From: Laburnicola sp. R22_1
Lineage: Eukaryota; Ascomycota; Dothideomycetes; Pleosporales; Didymosphaeriaceae
Assembly: GCA_014281115.1 (NCBI GenBank)
Contig: JACONQ010000021.1
Location: forward strand, 1,116,001-1,180,000
Direction of reading: 5' to 3'
DNA length: 64,000 nucleotides
Part shown: one piece after another, positions 1 through 11,049 of the stretch
Layout of the letters: each line of letters begins with the position of its first letter
How positions within the stretch are numbered: position 1 is the stretch's first letter
Made by a program: the position numbers and the translations under genes
The notes under the pieces: generated by a model
The model's database searches: none
What the model was told of the DNA's origin: nothing
What the model saw: only the letters and a program-made list of their open reading frames with translations

Positions 1-2600
1 GAAAAAGCTTCTCGTTTTCACGACACACAGCTTTCGGAGTTGTCCTTTGTTGAAATTTCGACGAGGCAATGCTGACGTCGATCCATTGCAAGGGGCGTTG
101 GGACGGGATTCTGTGGAAGGTGGGTCCCTGAGGTAGTGCCTTGCGTTTGAGCAAGTCATCGTGCGCGCGCATCCGTTCCTTGACTCGGGCGCACCACCGA
201 CGCTCCGATGTTCGCTCGGCGTTTCCATGCCAGTTCCATCGACTCGCCTACATGAGTCCGTCCCACCCGCCTGCCACTTGCATCTGTGCCGCTCGTCGCT
301 CCACCACCGTGGGACAGTGTGAGGACTTCATCTAACCGACATGACGTCTCCACTAAAACAGCCCGCTCTGCCTCCTTATAATCCGCCGGGCCATCCTTAA
401 GCTAGGCAAACTACATGGTAGTAAATGTCTTGTTGACGATATTGGAGTGCTGCTCGGCATCGAAATGGTCGTCGTGGCTGGTAGTGGCGCGACAACTGTG
501 GTCGTGCTTGTCGTGTCATCGCTAATAAACCCCCAGCTCGGGTGGCTAGCGTGCTATCAGTGCTTTATAGCAGCGTTAGGGGGCGGGTAAGGATTTTCTC
601 ATCATACAAATTCTCCCTGTGCACATCTGGCCGCACCAAAGCACTGATACCACGCTAGGCACCCGAGCAGGGGGCGCTAGAACGCAACCATCCCACCACC
701 TGTCCTCGGCGATGCAGGAGACGGGCCGTTGTTCGTCGCCGGTTTTCGAGCGTATCATGTTCATTTGTTGATGGCACGTCTCTTTTGGCTGTGCATCGAT
801 GCCGGCGCTATACACTCAAATCCGCGTGTACGGAAAAATATTCCTCACTGCTCCGCCCGCAACGAGTCTTGTAGTTAAGACGACGTGGGGGGGGGGAACA
901 AGTTGTCGCCAACCAGCCATCATTTCTCCGCCACTCACGGCACCCGCCCATATGGAAGTTTTCATCCTCCCGGCATTATTGCGCTCCGCTCTTAGTATTT
1001 CCGTGCGCCTCTGATTTCTGTATTGCCCGCGAAACGCTAGTGCCTTCCGAGGTCCGGCCAATCGTTCGCATCGGCATCCACGGTTGCGCGCAATCAATGT
1101 GTTACGGGTATCACTGCTGCGCCCAATACGAGAAGCACGCAGAGATGGAAGAAGCGCATGGAAATTGATAAAGCATTGTGAGATTAATAACGCGCACCAA
1201 GACGGACGAGGCGGATAGGCATCCATGAGGTAGATGGATATCGGCTTATGGACGAGACAAACGGAGAGGCGGGCTAAGATTAACGAGGCGGACAATGTTT
1301 GAAGAAGCAGAACAGCACAATACGATGCGACGGGTGACGATTTTACACGGCGCTCTGCTGCGGATGGGACATGATTATATATAAGCTAATGAGATAGATG
1401 CGCAGCGTCTGGAGCCACTACTTGGAGAGCGGGGTGATTTGAGAGAGGGTGATGGTGCTGTTTTGAGGTTCGAGCTACGCCAAGACGCCTGCCTTGGCTA
1501 TTTCCCAGTTCGGACTAGCGCATCAAATGGCCCTTACCTAGTGTAGCCGTAACGAGGTATCGCAAGTATTCATGGCGCGAAGAAGGATACCCAGATGACA
1601 TTGTCTTAGTTAGAGGAGCGCAGTTCACATCCCACTTTTGAAACTACTCTTTCGAAATGACTCTGCCAACGAGTCGGGACAAAGGCCAAGCTGTCCACAA
1701 CGCACCATCCTAAGATAGACAGACAGACCGAAAACAGTGATTGAAACTATATACTAGCCGCGCTATTTAGGCCAAATCCCTTACTTTGGCTTCTTCTATC
1801 CTTAAGCAGATGTTGGTATCCTTAGTGATGTGATTAATTGTTGGCCAAAGAAGAAGAAAAGGAAGATAGAAGATATAAATCAACTCTAAAGAGGCAGCTA
1901 CAGATCGTCAAGGCAGAGAAAGAGCGAGGAGGTAAACAACAATCGAACGGGCATAACGAGCGAAGAGGCGGATGAAGCTTCCGAGGCTACTGTCGATTGA
2001 GAGGGGGAGTCGACAAGGCAGATGGAAAGGCAGATGGACGTCGACGAGGCGGAAGGTGTGGAATGACGCCATGACAAGAACCGCACAGGTCAAGAAACAG
2101 TGCAGAGCTCACGAGCTACGCACGTAAAGCAGCGCGTGCGCGCCTAGAAGTTGTCAATCCTTACAGCACGTGCTTCTCTATGACAACTCCGGGCGGCGTG
2201 TATGCGTAAAGAAAGCCCTCCTATTGCGCCTACAAAGTTAACAAGCATAGTTGTATCTCTTACACGCGCAGTGTCTCGCAGGAACATACAATATATACGC
2301 TGGAGGAGTTACCACTCGCGACCAATAAAGATGGTCGCATAATCTAGATAACAGCCTCACTATCTATAAAAGGCCTCGGTCTCTGCATACACATCCACCC
2401 CAAGACCTCCTGTCCTGTGAAGAAGTACAAACTCGGTTGGCGTGCGTACCACTCAACACAGGGTTTCCGCATATCTCAACAGTCGCACCGCACATTCCAC
2501 TATCGCGGGCAGCATCTATCTTCACCATGCAGCAGGGTACTTCGTTAAGAGACTTCGAGCGTAAAAATGTCATCGCTGTCCATTAAAGGGTTGATATCCT
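1..2600. other. GC-balanced flank without a recognisable gene
   Basis: This stretch has ordinary base composition, unlike the AT-rich block that follows. The longest open frames are 60 to 159 codons, lie on both strands and overlap each other. None shows a domain, a codon pattern or splice signals that I recognise. The composition drifts towards AT from about 2600. It could be intergenic DNA, the promoter or untranslated region of a gene beyond the left edge, or a degenerate gene. Apart from the small inverted-repeat element at 530-674 I see no structure in it. Confidence 0.5.
530..674. mobile_element. MITE-like element with 36-38 bp terminal inverted repeats
   Basis: The left arm (530-567) and the reverse complement of the right arm (637-674) match over about 38 bases with a handful of mismatches. 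Both share the cores GCTCGGGTG and TATCAGTGCTTT. The arms are separated by about 70 bases with no coding capacity, so the whole is about 145 bp, which fits a non-autonomous DNA transposon or a large hairpin. I could not find an unambiguous target-site duplication. The motif CGCTA occurs near both ends but is not directly adjacent on the left. Confidence 0.6.
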
Positions 2601-5600
2601 TTGTTACCTCACCTCTAAGTTTAGGCGGCATGAGTGGATCTAGTCGCGCACTATTCCAGGATTAATATGTCAAGGTGGCAAGGATAGTAGGACGGGGTGG
2701 TTCTTGCTTTTGTGGACTTATCCACTCACATGGTGGCTGATAGTACGCAGTCTTGTGTCCTATTGGTGAGAAGTGCTTATTTATCTCCTTGTGTTAAAAA
2801 TCTACAGCAGTCACCCACTGGCTAACCTAAACTTCTGCCTATTCTTCCTCTAGCACCTCGCCATCTGTGAATTCTAGCAAGACATCACATAATTGTTCCA
2901 TTTTACAGTCACAGCGCGCGAGGCGTTTCTATACATAAGACTGGTGTTTTCCGTAGGATATGTATTCCTTCTAAGCCTTAGAAGCTATATTAATGTCTAG
3001 GTCCAATCAGCGTGGGGTATTAGGTAGGTAGTTAATGATAAATCTTAACCAATTTATATGTTTACTCATCTATCCACTTAAGTTCTTCTGTAACTTATAG
3101 GTATCTAGTAAGAGCGAAGAGAATAGTAGATAGCTAGAAAAGTGAAGCGAGCACTATTAATGCCTTTTTCTTAGTAGGCCAACTTTATCCTCCCTATTCT
3201 CCCTTCCCGCGCGCCTATATTTGTCTCCCGTTACCATCTATACTAGCTATAAGAAGCAAGGTTAAGAACGCATAGCGTTTTGTGCTAAAGAGTTGGGTAG
3301 CTAAGGGAGTGTATAAGTAATTAAGTTAAGTAGCTAGTAAGTAAGGACTAGGCTAATGCAATAGTAAATGCTAAAAGTTAAGAGGAGATATATTGCGGGA
3401 TTATAGAATTATAGGGTAAGGAAACCTAAGGCGTAGAAACTATAAGGAATTAAGATTATAAAATTATAAAATTATAAAGTAAGCCGTATACACTATATAG
3501 GAAGATAAAAGATTCTATAGTGCGTTGTATAAACACTATATTAAGATAGTTTATAGTTCTCTTACCTAGAATATATATTATTAAGTATTCTACTTATGTT
3601 AGCTTTTCTACTATACTCTTTTAGTGTCTATATAACAACTTAAATATATAAAGTTAGAAAGAGATAATTCTCTAAGTTAATCTTACTAATTCTTAACCTA
3701 CTTAAAATTAGCTTAGGCGCCATTTGTTTATAAACTAAGTGTTTCCTAAGTAATAGAGTAAGAGTAATATAAGGTATCCTCTAAGCCTATTTAATTTAAA
3801 TCGCGATTAATTTTTAAGCTAATTTGCTACATAGTCGCCTCTTTCCTAAGCTCTAAGCTAATTTGTTTACGCCTAATTATTAAAGATCTTTATTATATGG
3901 AGATTCTAACTAAGATCGAGTCTATACTATATATAGAGAGGAGTAAAATAGAAGGCACTATAACCTAGTACCTAGCACATAGTGGTAGTAATAAAATATA
4001 TACAAAATAATAATAATTTTATTATTAGCGTTCTATATAATAGTATTGTTAATAGTAGTTAATAGATAGTATACTATCTAGCATAACTAAGTTACATATT
4101 ATCTCTTAACTAGTAGACTATTAGAGAGCTATAGTAAAGCTATATAGAGTTGTAACTATAGATTACTATACGCATATTATATAAGTCTGCCTACTCTTAT
4201 AATATTTGTAATGTTTAAAAATTCTTTTTCTTTAACATATATAACACTAAGTCTTTTAAATCTAACTTTTTAATATATACGGCAAGCTAGCTTTCTAGCA
4301 TCCTAAGATTAAGTTGTTTAATATCTATAGTTAGATAGGTAATATTAGCTATTTAGCCTACCTACTGCAAGATATAGTTAAGGCAGGCCTACTAGAGGAC
4401 TAGATTAATTACACTATTCTAGAGGTTATAACTAATAATTTATTTAAGTTATATACTATCTTTATGCAACTCTAGATTTTTAAGTATAAGGCTATCCTTT
4501 TATATAAAGGCCTAAGCAATAATATAGTAATATTTATATAATAATAATAGCTGCTTACTATTACGTTATTAGTAAGGCTAGAGAATAGACTAAGATATAA
4601 TAGTAGGTAACTATTAGAGAAGAAGAGGGTATTCCTTATATATTACTAGAGCGCGCGCGCAGCTATAGCGGAAGAAGCTTCTAGTAGTAGTTAAGATCTT
4701 ATAAGCATATAAAGATAATAAGAAGTAAAGATAGCAGTATAATAAGAGTAAGGGTAAGTGGTAGTAGAGGGAGTATAGAAAAGATAGGTAGTAGCAAGAT
4801 TCTAGGAGGTAGTATATAGCTTACTAGTTGCAAGAGAAGATCTACTATAAGAGAGTAATAAAATAGTTAGGTTAGTTACTATTATAATTATTATTGTTAT
4901 TATTATAGCAAAAATATTATTAAAGAAATTATTAATTATATAACACAGTAGTTAGTTAAACAGCCAGCCTAGGATTATATAACATCACGAATTAACCCTA
5001 GAAGAGAATTACGCCTAATTATAACTAATGCCTAGTATCTACACAAGGTCTCTACTAATAAGACTAGCCTAGTTATTTAATCTAATTTAGTGGCTAAGCT
5101 CTTTTTTATACGCTTTACCCTAAGAGATAGTAGAAAATAGGATGTTTAGGGATATATAAGGTTAAGAAGGCAAGATGCGAGTAATAATAGAGGGATAGTA
5201 GAAATAATAAGCTAACTCTACTTTGCCTTAACTAATAGATGTATTAAATAGTTTAGCTAATTTTTAATATAGTCGCGCCTAGGCAAGGCTAAATTATAGT
5301 TAGGGGTAGAATAAAGAGTAAGATTACTACTATACAGCACACCTTAAGTTTATTTAATAATAAGATAATAATAGATAAAGATTCTAAAATATTTATAGCC
5401 TTCTATAACTAGCTATATATAGTATAACTTCTTTGCTTATAGTTATATAAGTTATAAACTTTACTATTATAAAGAATACTTTACACACATTCTATATAGA
5501 GTATAATACTATAAAAAAAGCTATAAGTATACTAATAAATACTATAAATTAAGGTAAAGTAATAAAACTAATTTAGTAACTTTTTAGAAACACTATTAAG

Positions 5601-5808
5601 TATATATAAATTAGCTAGCCTTTTATAAAGTTAATTCTAAACTATACTATAGTTTATAAATACTAAAGTTAATAATAATAATATAATATAGTTGCCTATA
5701 CATAAAGTACAAAAATTTATAACTAGATATAGATTAAGTCTTTATTTATTTTTATATAACTTTATTTTTATATAGTATATTTAATCTTTATATATAGCGT
5801 TATTTTAT
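2601..5808. other. AT-rich RIP-degraded repeat relics, family not recognised
   Basis: Composition shifts from mixed (2600-3250) to strongly AT-rich, dominated by TpA, TAG and TAA, with stops in all six frames. This is what repeat-induced point mutation leaves of repeated DNA. Parts of 4300-5100 have a periodicity resembling a former coding region (Lys/Arg-rich in one plus frame), perhaps a retroelement gag, but I could not align a diagnostic motif. No terminal repeats, tRNA or intact gene were seen. Confidence 0.55.
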
Positions 5809-5902
5809 CTACCTAGGAGTAGGACGACAAAGACTTTTATCTTAAATAACATAATAAAAAAGCAAAGCCCTCTGCTTAGTAATTAAAAAAGGTGTAAAAA
5901 GG
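5809..5902 (+). repeat. About 90-bp dispersed repeat, copy A
   Basis: The segment starts with the near-palindrome CTACCTAGGAGTAG and continues through a conserved ACAAAGxCTTTxATCT core and an A-rich tract. Related copies lie at 49061-49160 (same strand, more mutated) and 58020-58115 (opposite strand, least mutated). The copy at 58 kb adjoins a pogo-type transposase relic, so this is probably the terminal region of a pogo/Fot-like family. A Tc1 element is inserted immediately after it. Confidence 0.55.
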
Positions 5903-6682
5903 TACAGTAGGGTGACACAAAAAAAGCGCCTAGTAAAAAGATACCTTTTTAAAAGTTATATAACTAGGTGAGTTTTAATACTATGTAAATAAAAAGTATA
6001 CCGTTTTAAGGATAAGGTTTAGGAGATTTAGTAGAAAAGCTTAGTAAGAGCTTAGTAATCAGCGCTAACTAGAGGTATCGTAGTAAAGTTAAGGGAATTT
6101 TTTCTTAAAACTTTGACTCTATATAACTTTTTTTTCTACGTAGATAAAATTCTATAACTTATATATATTATAGTTTAGTCTATAAGGACTATATAACCTA
6201 AATTTCTATTATAGATTTATTCATAGAAATATTAATTATAAGGAAAAAGATAAAAGTTAATTAAAATTAAACAATTAGATAGAACTAGTAAATAATATAT
6301 AACTAGTACTTAGTATACCATCCTTTAGCCTCTATAACGTCATTATAACGCTTAGGCAAAGATAGTATACAATAATCTATAGCCTCCTGTGGAATTAAAT
6401 CCCACTCCTCTTGTATAGCTCCTTTAAAGGCTTCTACACTAGATTTACTAGTGCCAAAGCCTAAAGAAGCCTTATTTCTTTTTCTTAGCCTATCTTTTAA
6501 TAGACTCTAAACGTTTTCTATAGGATTTAAGTCTGGTGAATAGGGTGGATGCCCAAAAACAAAGACTTTATTCCTAGAAAACCACCTTTTCACCCGTGGA
6601 GTTCCGTGGATCTTCGAATTATCCTGTTGAAATTTCCAGCCTAGTTATAATTAGTATAAAGAATAAGATTATAAAAAATATA

Positions 6683-6713
<31 letters not shown>

Positions 6714-7130
6714 TAAAAGAAAAAGAAAAAAGAAGAAAAAGGGGTACTTTACTTACCTCTTTTTAAAAGAGGTTTTAAGACAGGATTTAAACACTCCTAT
6801 ATATATCTAGTGTTATTAAAGGTCCTAGTTTTAATAGGGTCCCTTAAAAACACTAGTTTAGAACGTCCTCCTATCCAAATACAGCCCCAGACTGAGATAG
6901 AAATATCTCTCACTTTCAGTAAATTAGTACTAGCTCAAAAAAAAGATAACATATTCTATCAGTAGCCCGGACAGATCAGTAGCCCGGACAGTTTTTCTTG
7001 GCAACTTCGAGGTCCCTCATAACTCATTATAGAACACCACCAACGTTACTTCATAGTGACTCATAATAACCTACTATAACTTACAATATACCAAGTTACT
7101 ATTTAATCTACTTTTTACGTCGTGCAGCCT

Positions 7131-7159
7131 CTTTGCGCGGCTGCTGCAGCCGCGCAAAG
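7131..7159. repeat. Perfect 14-bp-arm hairpin in the pogo subterminal region
   Basis: CTTTGCGCGGCTGC, one T, then its exact reverse complement. It lies between the left terminal repeat and the transposase stop of the nested pogo element and is unusually GC-rich for this area. It may be a subterminal transposase-binding or structural site. No function can be read from the sequence alone. Confidence 0.75.
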
Positions 7160-7387
7160 CTAAGGAGTCTTTCTTGGCAATACGAACTTACAACAAGACT
7201 CCCTATAATATACGATATATTATCTACTATACTATACGTAGGCAATATATAGTATACTTATTATGATTCGCAGTGAAGCATACTATATATTAAGTAGTAC
7301 TTTATCTGATTTTCAGTCACTGAGTGCTTACTATTGCAAGATGAAGTTAACCCGTCATTTTTGGCCTTATAGTAACCTATAATAAAA

Positions 7388-9082
7388 TCACTCTGATTTA
7401 CTATCAACACTATCTGAAAATAAGCCGCTGAGGGTAACATCTAACTCCTCCTCTATCTCTTTATCTATCTGACAGGTCCTTGAGTTGTGCCCAGGCTCTC
7501 CGCACCTCCCACAGCGGCGTTGTGTTAAGGGACCTGCCTCTCCCTCACCACTACCTCTTGCCCTTTTCGACAACTTCACCCCAATAGAAGGGCTTTCTAC
7601 TCCTAAATCTGCTCCCTGAGCAAAGCCTAGCGTCCTACCTTTCTGAATGCGCTTTCTTTTACGCGTTTTTCGCTTCGTTAGAACCTTAATTTGCTCCTTA
7701 AGTTCCTTAATACGGGTCTCTTGAAGTACACTATAGTAGAGCATAAGTTCAGCACCTTTTATAAGCTGTAAGTAGCTTAATTTAGCATTAGGTAGAGACC
7801 GAATAAAAGAGTCGCGTACAAGCTTTGACTAGGATCCAAACTTAAGGGTATTGCTTAGGGTCCTGGCTTGCCATGGTGTATCCGGTGGGGTACCCTAAGG
7901 TGGAGTGTGAATACGCACATTAAGGCGATCTACCACCACTAACGCATCTAAAGGAACAAGCCTAGAGGCCTTAAAGGCTTTCTTATAGTTTTCTAATATA
8001 AACACATTAAAAAACGCGTCGCGAAAGGCTAGTAGGAAGCCCTCTTTGTCAATATGAAAGACGCGTTGGCGCGCCAAGTCCCGCACGCGCTGGGAGTACT
8101 TCAGCTTTAGTAGCGCGAAACAGACCACATTAAGCGGCTGGAGGATATGAGATAAGTGCGCTAGCATACAGAGTGTTAGGATCTTCTGTTCCAGGCAATA
8201 ATCCTTGAAATCCTAGGAGTGGTGGCTCTCATGGCCGTTCAGAATAAGTAACCTCTATAACCCCACCATGCGCGGCCTTGTATACGCGTCAAAGTGCTTT
8301 AACCACGCGACTCTAAGCTCGCTGTTGGTCCAGCCAGTCTCAGAGACTAAGAGCTTCCAATCGCGGGGGATACTAGTCTCCTCATACCACGCTAAGATAT
8401 GGACTCGCCCTTTATAGATAATAAAGGGTGGGGCAGCATACCTAGCAGCGCAAATACTCTAAATCACTGTGACCCACTCGCGGTTGCCTGGCTAAACAAG
8501 CGTAGGTTGAGAACGTCTTTCTAAACTAGTTACAACCTTCATTAAGCTAATAACTCCTATCTAGAAGCCTGTCTTATTGAAGTTATAGATATCTTTATCC
8601 TACACTCCATACTTGGCTTTTGTGTCCTCCACTAGCTGAAACCACGCGTTTATAACCTCTAGGTCTTCCTGTTGTATCCTCTGTTAGTCCTTCGCTTGAT
8701 TAAAAGCCATTTTAAGCTCAGGTACGCGCTTTACGAAGCGCTAAGCCTAGTATTGTCCTACAGGGTCTTTATGCCGCGCAGCTAGCAGTTTGTTGGCCAT
8801 ATCTTCCACCTTACCTAGCTAGGGTGCAAATCCTCGCGAATCTAGGTCAAGGATATACTGTATGAGCGTCTGCTCTTCAGTTATAGTAAGCTTTGCCATG
8901 CCTAATCGTGTATCTGCTTGGGCGGTGATTCTATTAATTTAATTGCTTAGTGTAGACTTTGGGATATTATATACTGCAGCAGCGCGTCGCAGGCTTGAAA
9001 TTTGCTTATTCTGATAGGCGTGAAGGGCAAGCTCAATTCTGCCTTCTTAATTAGATGATAACGCGTCGTGTTGTTGAGACAT
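7388..9082 (-). pseudogene. Pogo/Fot-type transposase killed by C-to-T and G-to-A changes
   Basis: From ATG at 9082 to the stop at 7388 the reading frame is continuous for 564 codons, with no frameshift but with a dozen or more in-frame stops, all TAA or TAG where Gln or Trp is expected. Domains in order: psq/CENP-B type helix-turn-helix (residues about 1-130), a DDE_1 catalytic core, and a C-terminal zinc knuckle (C-x2-C-x4-H-x4-C, near 7480-7510) typical of fungal pogo transposases. The acidic catalytic positions are replaced: NFNKTGF where NMDETGF is usual, LILNGH where LILDGH is usual, and LQPLN for LQPLD. Asp to Asn is exactly what RIP does to GAC/GAT. Confidence 0.9.
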
Positions 9083-10247
9083 TATGATTCATAGTGAAGT
9101 GTTGTGGTCTTGGCAAAAACTGTCCGGCGGACTGATCTGTTCGGGCTACTGATAGAATATGTTATAAAAAAAGTAAAATAGCCTAATTATAGAGAGAAAA
9201 GGGCTCTATAATTCTAGAATTTAAAGGAAATTAATAACTTACTAGTTATTCGGCTTTTGCGCTGTTCAGGCCTAATTTTCGATTTTACCCTTTTTCTTAT
9301 ATATTATTGCCTATTACCATGCCCCCTTTGGATAGTAGACTCGTCAGAAAATATAACTTTAGCAAAGTTAATTTTCTAGCTCCTTAACTATCTCTTTAGC
9401 CCAGAATTCTCTTCTTTTAGCTCTTTCTTTAGTTAACTAGGCCTTTTTCTTAGAGACGTTAAAAGAATAGTCTTCTCCTTTTAAAACTCTCTGTAACGTC
9501 CTCTTAGTAAAGCCAAAACTATTCTCTTCTAATAGCCTCTTATTTGTCTTCTTAGGGCTTTTAGTTAAATCCCTATTAATAACTCTTTTATCCCTAGAAG
9601 TAACCTTAGTTACTCTCCCTTGTTTTGCCCCTTTTAATAAGTTATCTCCCTTATTTTTCTTATTAATACGTCTAATAGCAGTCTTAATAGATTGTAGAGG
9701 CTTATTAAGGATAGTAGCAATAGTAGAATTAGAAGTATTTGCTTTATTAAGTAAAGAAACTTAACTTTCGAGTTTTGACAATTTTGGCTCCATTCGAGGA
9801 AATACAAAAGAGAAAATTTACTAGACAAAAGATATTATATTATACTATAATCTTAGTAACAAATCACGTGATTTAATTAACTTTTAAAATCACGTGATTT
9901 CTTAACCTTAAATAATTTCTTAATTAAGTTATATAAGTACTCCGAAATTTTGCTTACGTAATCTACACTAGGCCTAGAATAGCTAGTAAAAACATCAGCC
10001 TAGTAGCATACTAAATAAAAAAGTCATAACGCCTTAAAAATTGACTTTTTAGAAACACTAAGTTTAGAGATAGATACCTTAAGGACCCTGCTTTGTAAGC
10101 ACGTAACTAGTACCTAATCTTAATCTCCTAGATTTTCTCTTTAAAACCGTATACTGTTTATTTACATAGTATTAAAACTCACATAGTTATATAACTTTTA
10201 AAAAGGTATCTTTTTACTAGGCGCTTTTTTTGTGTCACCCTACTGTA

Positions 10248-11049
10248 CTAATGCTAGTTTTGGCTATATAGACTACAAAGTTTTAGATTATTTATTATAT
10301 AAATAGTAGGTCTTACTTAGTAAGCTTTTTATTATAGCGTATAAGCTTTTACTCTTATTAAAAACTAAGTTTTTACTAATTAATTATTTTAACTTTATAG
10401 AGTACTAAAATAGCTTAGTGCCTTTAGATAAGTATAGAGCGTATAATTTTAAATTTTTTTATAATCTCTATATAGTTAACAAATTCTATAGAATCTAGCA
10501 ATTATATAGCTATAAGTATAGTTTTAATAAACTCTATAGTGGCTATAGTAGATAATATTAAAGCTTAGTATATTTTAGTGTTAACTATATAATACGCTAT
10601 AGCGTACGTTATATATAGACTTACTATAACTAATTACTTAATGTCTATTTTTGCCAATAGAACTATTAACACTTTATAACCTATAGAGCGTTAAATATAT
10701 AGTAAAATTACTAGATTATTTATAGGCGCACTTCTAGAAGCGTATATAACTATTACGTAATAATAAATTACTTATAATAATGCTATAGAAGCTATACTAT
10801 ATAGGTGCGCGTAGCTTTTGGGGGTAAGAGTAATTTTTTTTAGTAGACTTCTAATTAATAATAATAGTCTTAGATTTCTTAAGAGCTTATTTTTTTAGTG
10901 TACGAGGTTTAAGGCTTTATTAATTACTCTTTTTAAATAATTATATGTTAACTTTAAGTTGCTTTTTAAGCTACTTTTAGAGCTGCTTTTTAGCTTACTT
11001 AAGAGCCTTAGTCTTCTTTGCTTACGCTCTTAGTTCTTGTATTACTAAC
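10248..11049. other. AT-rich degraded repeat DNA, nothing recognised
   Basis: Strongly AT-rich with TpA-dominated sequence and stops in every frame. It is presumably the continuation of the element that begins with repeat copy A at 5809, displaced by the Tc1 insertion, but I cannot align a diagnostic protein motif. It runs into the C-terminal end of the next pogo relic on the minus strand. Confidence 0.4.

Larger units (their letters stand above)
6949..9162 (-). mobile_element. Pogo/Fot-like DNA transposon nested in the Tc1 element
   Basis: Both ends begin ACATATTCTATCAGTAGC and are flanked by TA (6947-6948 and 9163-9164), giving a 2214-bp element with the pogo/Tc1 superfamily target duplication. 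The left terminal repeat contains CAGTAGCCCGGACAG twice in tandem (6960-6991). The right end carries a diverged version of the doubled unit. It encodes a DDE_1 (pogo) transposase on the minus strand. It must be younger than the Tc1 element it splits. RIP damage is moderate and it remains visibly richer in GC than its surroundings. Confidence 0.9.
6303..9793 (-). pseudogene. Tc1-type DDE transposase, interrupted
   Basis: Reading leftwards from an ATG at 9793, one frame gives a helix-turn-helix N-terminal half with few stops, then FSDESTIQ (first catalytic Asp, near 9345). It is cut by the pogo element at 6949-9162. On the far side it resumes with VWGCIWIGG, then FQQDNS (second Asp, about 6614-6640) and SPDLNPIEN (third acidic residue, about 6507-6540), ending GWYTKY at 6303. 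That is the Tc1 DDE signature in order. Between the WGC block and FQQDNS lies a probable intron (6641-6756, donor GTAAGT, acceptor TAG) containing an AT dinucleotide tract. The gene is inactive through the nested insertion and about three in-frame stops. Confidence 0.88.
5905..10245 (-). mobile_element. Tc1/mariner element with about 125-bp TIRs, split by a nested pogo element
   Basis: Both ends begin CAGTAGGGTGACAC and the inverted repeats match for about 125 bases. The element is flanked by TA on each side (5903-5904 and 10246-10247), the Tc1/mariner target duplication. The total is 4341 bp. Removing the nested pogo element and its TA duplication leaves about 2.1 kb, a normal size for a fungal Tc1-type element. 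It lies within older AT-rich repeat DNA beside copy A of the 90-bp repeat. Its own sequence is only lightly RIP-damaged. Confidence 0.9.

Noticed and set aside
816..1295. 159-codon open frame on the minus strand in the left flank
   Set aside because: No recognisable domain, no splice context and no codon bias; it overlaps other open frames. Kept only as unassigned sequence.
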